Assembly (NCBI RefSeq): GCF_014837045.1
Contig: NZ_JACSPR010000001.1
Coordinates: 494,134 to 558,133, forward strand
Direction of reading: 5' to 3'
Source: Corynebacterium gallinarum
GTDB lineage: Bacteria; Actinomycetota; Actinomycetes; Mycobacteriales; Mycobacteriaceae
DNA length: 64,000 nucleotides
Shown here: in pieces, positions 58,658-64,000 of the stretch
Position numbering within the stretch: the stretch's first letter is position 1
How the letters are laid out: every line of letters starts with the position of its first letter
The notes under the pieces: generated by a model
What the model saw: the letters and a program-made list of their open reading frames with translations, nothing else
What the model was told of the DNA's origin: nothing
Database searches by the model: none
Made by a program: the position numbers and the translations under genes

Positions 58658-60058
58658 ATGTCCACAGCACCCACCGGGTACACCAATTTCAACGGCGACT
58701 TTATTGAATTCGGTTCTCCCGAGGCCCTCGCGGAGGAGGCCCGCACCACCGCACTGGACAAGGAACACGTCTTCCATTCCTGGTCCGCCCAGGACAAGAT
58801 CACCCCGAAGGCGTGGGCCACCGCGGAGGGTGCGCTCCTCTATGACTATGAGGGCAGGGCCTTTATCGACATGGGATCCCAGCTGGTCAGCGCCAACCTC
58901 GGCCACAACCACCCCGCGCTGGTGGAGGCAATCCGCACCCAGGCCGGTCGCATCACCAACCTCAACCCGGCGTTCGCCAATGACATCCGCTCCGAACTGG
59001 CCGACCAGATTGTCGCGTGCGCGCAGGGGGAATTCTCCCACGTGTTCTTCACCAACGGCGGTGCCGACGCCATCGAACACGCCATCCGTATGGCCCGCCT
59101 GCACACCGGCCGTAACAAGATCCTGTCGGCCTACCGCAGCTACCACGGCGCGACCGGATCCGCGATGATGCTCACCGGCGAGCACCGTCGCCTGGGCAAC
59201 CCCACCACCGACGGCGACATCTACCACTTCTGGGCTCCGTTCCTCTACCGCTCCTCCTTCTTCGCCGACAACGAGGAGCAGGAGTGCGAGCGCGCCCTGA
59301 CACACCTCGCGGAGACCATCGCTTTCGAGGGCCCGGGCATGATCGCCGCCATCGTCATCGAACCGGTCGTCGGTTCCTCGGGCATCATCGTCCCACCGGC
59401 CGGATACCTCGCCGGTGTCCGCGAGCTGTGTGATCAGCACGGTATCCTGCTCATCGCCGATGAGGTCATGGTGGGTCTGGGCCGTACCGGTAAGTTCTTC
59501 GCCTATGAGCACGCCGGTGCGGATGTCCAGCCGGACATGATCACCTTCGCCAAGGGCATCAACGCCGGTTACGCCCCACTCGGTGGTGTGGTGATGACCC
59601 GCGCCATCCGCGACACCTTCGGCCAGCAGGCCTACTCCGGTGGACTGACCTACTCCGGCCATCCCCTGGTTGTGGCCCCGGCGCTGGCCGCACTGAAGGT
59701 CTATGAGGATGAGAAGATCTTCGAGCGTGTGGCCTCACTGGGCGAAAGCCTCATCGGCCCCCGCCTGGCCGAGACCGCGCAGAAATACGCTTCCGTGGGC
59801 GATGTGCGAGGCATTGGTTTCTTCTGGGCCCTGGAGTTCGTCAGCGACGCCGGGACCAAGACCCCGGCTGGTGCCGAGGCCATGGCCGCCGGTGCCGCCG
59901 CCCTCAAGGAACACGGCGTGTGGCCGATGGTCTCCGGCCACCGGTTCCACATCGCACCACCACTGATCACCACCGAGGACCAGCTGGAGCAGCTGCTGGA
60001 GGCCATCGACGCGGCAGCCGCCGCCGTGGATGCGGAAATCTTCGCCCTGGCGCGTTAG
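58658..60058 (+). CDS. Class III (fold type I) PLP-dependent aminotransferase
   Basis: A 466-aa omega-type aminotransferase: PLP lysine K299 in ITFAKGINAGYAPLGG, IADEVMVGLGRTG with the pyridine-binding Asp, and the substrate segment NGGADAIEHAIRMAR. CAGGAG precedes ATG 58658. It follows the FAD gene after 76 bases on the same strand, so it is probably under the same McbR-type control. The amino donor/acceptor pair is not evident; relatives act on beta-alanine, taurine or polyamines. Taurine would suit the sulfur link, but this is only a guess. Confidence 0.88.
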   Translation: MSTAPTGYTNFNGDFIEFGSPEALAEEARTTALDKEHVFHSWSAQDKITPKAWATAEGALLYDYEGRAFIDMGSQLVSANLGHNHPALVEAIRTQAGRITNLNPAFANDIRSELADQIVACAQGEFSHVFFTNGGADAIEHAIRMARLHTGRNKILSAYRSYHGATGSAMMLTGEHRRLGNPTTDGDIYHFWAPFLYRSSFFADNEEQECERALTHLAETIAFEGPGMIAAIVIEPVVGSSGIIVPPAGYLAGVRELCDQHGILLIADEVMVGLGRTGKFFAYEHAGADVQPDMITFAKGINAGYAPLGGVVMTRAIRDTFGQQAYSGGLTYSGHPLVVAPALAALKVYEDEKIFERVASLGESLIGPRLAETAQKYASVGDVRGIGFFWALEFVSDAGTKTPAGAEAMAAGAAALKEHGVWPMVSGHRFHIAPPLITTEDQLEQLLEAIDAAAAAVDAEIFALAR

Positions 60059-60067
60059 GAACCGTGA

Positions 60068-60781
60068 TCAGCCCCGGTCCGCCAGTTCCACCCGTGGACG
60101 CACATCCACATTGGTGATCTGGGTGGTCTCCCCCGAATCCACCACAAAGCGGATCGCGCGGGCCACCTCCACCGGCTCGATGTACCACTCCGGCCGGTAC
60201 TCGCCTCCCTTGTCCTCGACCAGGCCACGCAGCATGGGGGTGTCGGTCGGTCCGGGGCTGACGGTGGATACCCGTACCCCGGCGGTGGATTCCTCCCTGC
60301 GCAGCGCATCGGCCAGACCCCGCAGGGCGTGCTTGCTCGCTGAGTAGATGGTGTTGCCCGGGTGGGCGCCGGTGCCCGCGCCGGAGTTGATGAACACGAT
60401 CTGCCCCTGTGCCTCACGCACCGCCGGCAGCAGCTGGCGGGTCAGTTCCGCCGGCACCACCACGTTGAGATCCAGGTGGTCGTGCCAGTCCCGCACCGTG
60501 GCGGATTCCACGCTCCGGTTGTGGGCGATCGCCGCGGCATGGACGAGGACATCCACACGCTTAAGATCGCGCAGCGCGTCGATTCCAGCCCCGTCACCGC
60601 GGAGGAGATCGGAGACCATATCTGCCTCCACCGTCACGACATTGTCCAACTTCTCCAGCTGGGCGAGCACCTCGACATTACGACCGAGTGCATAAACCCT
60701 ATGGTCACGGGATAGATCTCGGACAATTTCCACGCCCATTCCACCGGTCGCCCCGGTGACCACTGCCACTGTTTCACTCAT
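60068..60781 (-). CDS. Short-chain dehydrogenase/reductase
   Basis: A 237-aa SDR: TGATGGMG cofactor motif (about 9-16), NSGAG with the catalytic Ser, YSASK with Tyr/Lys, PGPTDTPM near the C-terminus. LGRN after the second strand suggests NADP. It is convergent with the aminotransferase and divergent from a TetR gene, with a dyad in between, so the two are probably a regulator-target pair. Confidence 0.87.
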   Translation of the reverse strand: MSETVAVVTGATGGMGVEIVRDLSRDHRVYALGRNVEVLAQLEKLDNVVTVEADMVSDLLRGDGAGIDALRDLKRVDVLVHAAAIAHNRSVESATVRDWHDHLDLNVVVPAELTRQLLPAVREAQGQIVFINSGAGTGAHPGNTIYSASKHALRGLADALRREESTAGVRVSTVSPGPTDTPMLRGLVEDKGGEYRPEWYIEPVEVARAIRFVVDSGETTQITNVDVRPRVELADRG

Positions 60782-60802
60782 GATGGTTACTCCTCGAGAA
60801 AT

Positions 60803-60838
60803 AGTTTCTACCTGAAAACAGGTGTAGCTGTAGGAACT
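60803..60838. promoter_or_regulatory. Nested dyad between SDR and TetR genes
   Basis: Outer arms AGTTTCTAC (60803-60811) and GTAGGAACT (60830-60838), eight of nine bases complementary, enclose CCTG-AAAA-CAGG. It is a likely operator for the adjacent TetR regulator, placed 22 bases from the SDR start. Confidence 0.45.
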
Positions 60839-60899
60839 GCGATATTAATTATCTCAATCCTATGGATTTAATTGTATGCACGGCGTAATCTCTTGAATC

Positions 60900-61643
60900 A
60901 TGCCAAGCGAAAACTCACAGCCCGTTGCATCCCCCGTCACCGGTTCCACAGGTCGTCGCCCGGGACGACCAACGCAACGAATCCTCACGGTCGACTCCAT
61001 CATCGACCGTACCTTCACCATCGCCGGCCAGGAGGGCTTCGCGGCCGTCACCATGAACCGTCTCGCCCGCGAGATGGGCGTGACCCCCAGGGCCCTATAC
61101 AACCATGTGGCCAACCGTCAGGAGATCATCGACCGCGTCTGGATACGATTCACCGACGCGATCGAGATCCCTGATCTCGACCCCGAGAACTGGCGTGACT
61201 CCTTCCACGAGCTGTGGGGATCGCTGCGTCAGCAGTTCCGGAAACACCCCCGTCTGTTGCTCATTGCCCAGGACGAAACGATCACCACCTCTGTGACCTC
61301 CCCCATCGGTATCGGCCTGGTGGAGAAAACCCTACAGTTCTTCGTCGATATCGGCCTGACCCTACGACAGGCAGTGGTCATCCGCGAGATGCTCATGGCA
61401 GACCTGTTCAACTTCGCCCTCAACGCGGACTACAACTACGACCGGCAGGATGAAGAGACCCGGGCGCACACCTTCCCGCCGATCCCCCAGCCCTGGCTGG
61501 ATGAGGAACCCGATGTGGATGCGCCCCTGACCCGGAAGGCAGTCGACGAGGCCGTCACCACCTCTGACGAACTGTTCAACTACATCGTGGAGGCCCGCAT
61601 CGCCTATGTGGAGAAGGTCCTCGAGGGACGGACTGAGCTTTAG
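60900..61643 (+). CDS. TetR-family regulator with C-terminal TetR_C domain
   Basis: A 247-aa regulator. A basic AT-hook-like GRRPGRPTQR leads into the HTH: IIDRTFTIAGQEGFAAVTM, then NRLAREMGVTPRALYNHVAN (about 32-75). The helical C-terminal domain resembles TetR_C. No strong ribosome-binding site precedes ATG 60900. It is divergent from the SDR gene and probably represses it and itself through the intergenic dyad. Confidence 0.85.
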   Translation: MPSENSQPVASPVTGSTGRRPGRPTQRILTVDSIIDRTFTIAGQEGFAAVTMNRLAREMGVTPRALYNHVANRQEIIDRVWIRFTDAIEIPDLDPENWRDSFHELWGSLRQQFRKHPRLLLIAQDETITTSVTSPIGIGLVEKTLQFFVDIGLTLRQAVVIREMLMADLFNFALNADYNYDRQDEETRAHTFPPIPQPWLDEEPDVDAPLTRKAVDEAVTTSDELFNYIVEARIAYVEKVLEGRTEL

Positions 61644-61796
61644 GCTTTCCCACCAGTAGAGCGTGGTTCAGTTGGTTCGCGGCCACAGTACGGGCAACGT
61701 CCCGGCAGATGGATGTCCGTCTCTTGCCCGATGCTGCCCATCACTTGTGGCATCGGGCGAGGTGGTAACCGTGAACGTTTGAGCTTCGGCGGAGAG

Positions 61797-62039
61797 CTAT
61801 CGCTGATCGGCCTTGGGAGCTGCTCGAAACGCTTTCCAGGCCACAGAACCCAAAAAGACAATGCCGACAACCGTGGCAATGTACTTCGAAGACTCAATGC
61901 CCGTCGTTGCATCGAGGATGATGGAGCCAATGACCACGACTGCTGCAAGAAACATCACGACGATTCCCGGACCACCGAAATACTTCTGAGTCCGGGAGGA
62001 GTGCGGTTCCCTGCGTTCGACGTTGTGGGTCGATGACAT
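61797..62039 (-). CDS. Small two-helix membrane protein
   Basis: An 80-aa protein from ATG 62039 (MSSTHNVERREPHSSRTQKY) with AAGGG upstream. A basic N-terminus is followed by two hydrophobic helices (GIVVMFLAAVVVIGSIIL; YIATVVGIVFLGSVAW) and a basic end. Topology suggests both ends are cytoplasmic. Stands alone between the TetR gene and the two-component locus; function unknown. Confidence 0.55.
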   Translation of the reverse strand: MSSTHNVERREPHSSRTQKYFGGPGIVVMFLAAVVVIGSIILDATTGIESSKYIATVVGIVFLGSVAWKAFRAAPKADQR

Positions 62040-62251
62040 ACTGCCCTTTCCTTCAAGATTCCACTGCCACATGTGAGTGCATCCCCAGCGGTCTCCACAA
62101 CAAACTTCTTCATCGCCCCGGCATCAGAGGCTGAGAGTATGGAGATGCCAGCTCCGCACTCTTCACCTGCCGACGGCACTAAAGCCACGGGGTTTTCCTG
62201 TAGTTCTAACCCTAGCTTTTCCACCGTGCCATGTCGTCTTCCGGGGCTCAT
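61955..62251 (-). pseudogene. Possible gene remnant overlapping the small membrane gene
   Basis: The first two thirds of this frame (VEKLGLELQENPVALVPSAG, then GISILSASDAGAMKKFVVET) look protein-like, while the end overlaps the membrane gene in another frame and turns into random-looking sequence. It may be the 5' piece of a decayed gene. No ribosome-binding site is clear. Confidence 0.25.
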
Positions 62252-62498
62252 CTGTATCCGTTCGACTACTGGATAGTAAAAGCCGTTGATCTTCTGTTAC
62301 TCGTATGGCACACGCACCACCCTGGTGTTCCGCGCTATACCGCAAGGATTAACCCCTTCGAGGGGATATGTCCAGCCCTTTACGCTTACGGTATCCGAAA
62401 GACTACTTCTCGATCCGATTCCGCTGCTGGCGTGGACCAGGGCATTAAACTCAAATGCCGTATCTCTACGCGAGAGTGACCAACCCGAAGGAGCCGAG
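62252..62498. other. Region upstream of the two-component operon, no gene seen
   Basis: About 250 bases with only short unsupported frames. It probably carries the operon promoter. Confidence 0.4.
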
Positions 62499-62615
62499 TT
62501 GAACGCGCATCATGGTGCCTGTGCTGTCCTCGGTAACATAGCGCTGATCATCGGAATTATCCTTGTTGTTGTCCGCTTTCTGATGATCAGATCACTCGCG
62601 ACGGCAGCACTCTGA
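62499..62615 (+). CDS. 38-aa single-helix membrane peptide before the histidine kinase
   Basis: TTG-initiated frame with a good AAGGAG five bases upstream (62488-62493). It starts MNAHHGACAVLGNIALIIGI and continues as one hydrophobic helix ending in a basic RFLMIRS tail. It ends 50 bases before the kinase start, so it would be the first gene of that operon. Small membrane peptides beside sensor kinases can modulate them. Supported by the ribosome-binding site and clear helix but not by homology. Confidence 0.4.
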   Translation: MNAHHGACAVLGNIALIIGIILVVVRFLMIRSLATAAL

Positions 62616-62665
62616 TCAGGGCAGACGGCAGCGGGAGTGTGAAAACAGATGCGAGGACCACGATA

Positions 62666-63781
62666 ATGCAAGAACTGGGCACGTCCCGGCTCGTTCCCAC
62701 TTCCCGGTTTCCGGGTACGCCATCGCTCACGGCGGCTTTCGCCCTCCTCGCCTTCCTCATTTTCGCTCTCCAATGGTTCACGGAGGATCCGACGTGGTCG
62801 GTCATCGAGTTGATCCTGTTCCTCGTCATTGCGAGCTCACTGCCGCTGTCCGTCCATTTCCCCCGGGCTACCGCAGTCATGCTGGCGATTGCCTATCTCT
62901 GCGTGATCGCTGCCGACGCCCGCCCGGGTCTGCTGTTCCTCATCGCGCCCTGTGTGGTGGGGGTCCTTGCTTTTCGACGCCACTGGTGGTGGGCACTCCT
63001 ACCGCTGGGCACAGCCATGCTGTCCGGCTTCCATCAACCGTCTGAAGGCCGGTTCGTTGTCGATGCCGAGTCCTTCCTAATCAGCCTCCTGATGTTCCTT
63101 CTTCCCCTCGGCGGTGGCATCTGGTTCGGTGCTGTAGCCCGTGCCCGGGAGGCGGAACAGAGAAGAATCCGGGAAAGGAGGGAAGAGCTGTCCCATACCC
63201 TCCACGATGACATCGCAACACGCCTGAGCTCGGTCATTGTTCAGCTTGAGGCCGCCGGGATCAGGTCCGCCGACACAAATCCCGCCCTTGTCGCTGACCT
63301 GACAGACTCGGCGCTGGCAGTGCGCACCACATTGGCGTCGTTACGCATGTTGATCGACAACCTCAGCTCCCCCGTCGACGCGGTGGCGGACGCCAGGACA
63401 ACATCACTCGTTCCCTCCCTGATGCACGGTGCAGACTCGTTACGGAGGCAGGGCTTCGACGTGAACTGTGACATCAGATCGGGAAGCACCACAAAGCTTC
63501 CTCTCATCAGTGCCTCAGTGGACAAGGTTCTCGGCGAGGCACTGGCGAATATCGCCAAGCATGGGGATCCAGATGAGCAGGTCCGGATCGTGGCGGACTG
63601 TTCACCGCGGAGAACAGAGATCACCATCGAGAATTCCTACACTGATGAGGAGTCGAGGACCGGGTCGAACAGGCTTGGGATTGAAACCATGCAGCGTCAT
63701 CTCGCCGCTGAACGTGGTGATCTCCACATCAGTGACAGCGGGCGGGTGTGGACGGTGGTGATCTCCATTCCATCTACGTGA
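62666..63781 (+). CDS. Sensor histidine kinase (NarL-type, HisKA_3)
   Basis: A 371-aa membrane kinase from ATG 62666, with GAGGA eight bases upstream (GTG 62639 is an alternative). About five hydrophobic helices fill residues 20-155. The dimerisation/phosphoacceptor helix follows, with His about 180 in LSHTLHDDIATRL. The ATPase domain has an N-box LGEALANIAKHG, but the usual DxGxG box is replaced by ENSYTDEESRTG and the last glycine box is NRLGIETM. The first part resembles sensors with no extracellular domain. The cognate regulator begins at 63983. Confidence 0.85.
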   Translation: MQELGTSRLVPTSRFPGTPSLTAAFALLAFLIFALQWFTEDPTWSVIELILFLVIASSLPLSVHFPRATAVMLAIAYLCVIAADARPGLLFLIAPCVVGVLAFRRHWWWALLPLGTAMLSGFHQPSEGRFVVDAESFLISLLMFLLPLGGGIWFGAVARAREAEQRRIRERREELSHTLHDDIATRLSSVIVQLEAAGIRSADTNPALVADLTDSALAVRTTLASLRMLIDNLSSPVDAVADARTTSLVPSLMHGADSLRRQGFDVNCDIRSGSTTKLPLISASVDKVLGEALANIAKHGDPDEQVRIVADCSPRRTEITIENSYTDEESRTGSNRLGIETMQRHLAAERGDLHISDSGRVWTVVISIPST

Positions 63782-63836
63782 TCCCCCACCACGCTGACGT
63801 TACCTCGACCCCTTTTGCGAAAGGCCCCCTGGAAAC

Positions 63837-63986
63837 ATGAACATGCTCATCCCCGTCCTCCTGTCCCTGACGGTTATCTCTCCCCCTGCACCCACTCCCG
63901 TGGTGACCGAACCCGTAGCTGCCATCCAGAGCATCGGGGACTGGTTCAGCTGCGATCGGAACCCACAACGCCCCTGGTGCCGATGA
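63837..63986 (+). CDS. Small secreted peptide between kinase and response regulator
   Basis: A 49-aa frame: hydrophobic signal-like N-terminus (MNMLIPVLLSLTVISPPAP), a Pro/Thr/Val linker, then DWFSCDRNPQRPWCR with two cysteines six residues... apart near the end. Its stop overlaps the next ATG (ATGA), the arrangement of a coupled operon gene. GGA lies just before the ATG, with AAAGG further up. It could be an exported cystine-bridged peptide sensed by the adjacent system. No homology evidence is available. Confidence 0.45.
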   Translation: MNMLIPVLLSLTVISPPAPTPVVTEPVAAIQSIGDWFSCDRNPQRPWCR

Positions 63987-64000
63987 CACACCGGATCCTC
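63983..64000 (+). CDS. Probable response regulator (first six codons only)
   Basis: ATG overlapping the peptide gene's stop begins MTHRIL, as in receiver domains (which then continue with an acidic pocket). Cut by the window edge. Its position after a NarL-type kinase supports the call. Confidence 0.5.

Noticed and set aside
61640..61948. Minus-strand frame ending with a CPYCG zinc-ribbon-like motif after the TetR gene
   Set aside because: Most of it overlaps the better-supported small membrane gene in another frame, and a single CxxC pair is not enough.

Overview
The window is a chromosomal stretch from a high-GC Corynebacterium. Gene content and order (folC-valS, a second hsp70, mdh, clpX, the pca/cat/ben block, clpP2-clpP1, tig) match what I remember of the Corynebacterium glutamicum chromosome. 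The higher GC and the absence of vanABK next to mdh suggest the C. efficiens lineage. This species guess rests on recalled synteny, not on a search.

Layout. 1-7 kb: housekeeping genes (folC partial, valS, a short Hsp70, mdh). 7.4-9.7 kb: a TetR regulator, an AEC-type carrier and a lower-GC orphan gene. 10-11.3 kb: clpX. 11.5-32.9 kb: a large aromatic-catabolism supercluster. It holds protocatechuate genes (pcaHGBC, pcaD, pcaF, pcaIJ), catechol genes (catABC), benzoate genes (benABCD), a benzoate transporter (benK), an IclR regulator (pcaR) and two large LuxR-type regulators (pcaO, benR). 33-36.5 kb: clpP2, clpP1, tig, tRNA-Pro and tRNA-Gly. 36.5-38.5 kb: a low-GC stretch with a small HTH protein, then an acidic glycine-rich membrane protein. 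38.6-44 kb: rpiB, a DsbA-like protein, pepN, GntR and TetR regulators. 44-48.3 kb: a three-gene operon with a self-sufficient P450-reductase fusion, a serine hydrolase and an SDR. 49-60 kb: an ABC-transporter island (fused CMD/AhpD protein, fused ATPase, two permeases, lipoprotein) diverging from an FAD enzyme and an aminotransferase across an exact McbR-type operator. 60-64 kb: SDR/TetR pair, small membrane proteins, and a two-component system cut by the window edge.

How it works together. BenK imports benzoate, BenABC and BenD convert it to catechol, and CatA, CatB and CatC give 3-oxoadipate enol-lactone. PcaHG, PcaB and PcaC bring protocatechuate to the same lactone. PcaD, PcaIJ and PcaF finish to succinyl-CoA and acetyl-CoA. 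Three copies of a GTTCG-N5-CGAAC palindrome (pcaI/pcaR, pcaH and catA/benA intergenic regions) link the branches under one regulator, most likely PcaR.

Most notable observations: BenC carries a C-terminal FCD (GntR-type ligand-binding) domain with no DNA-binding domain; the McbR-type operator ties an uncharacterised transporter/redox island to sulfur regulation; and the two-component locus appears to encode a tiny membrane protein and a tiny secreted peptide next to the kinase.
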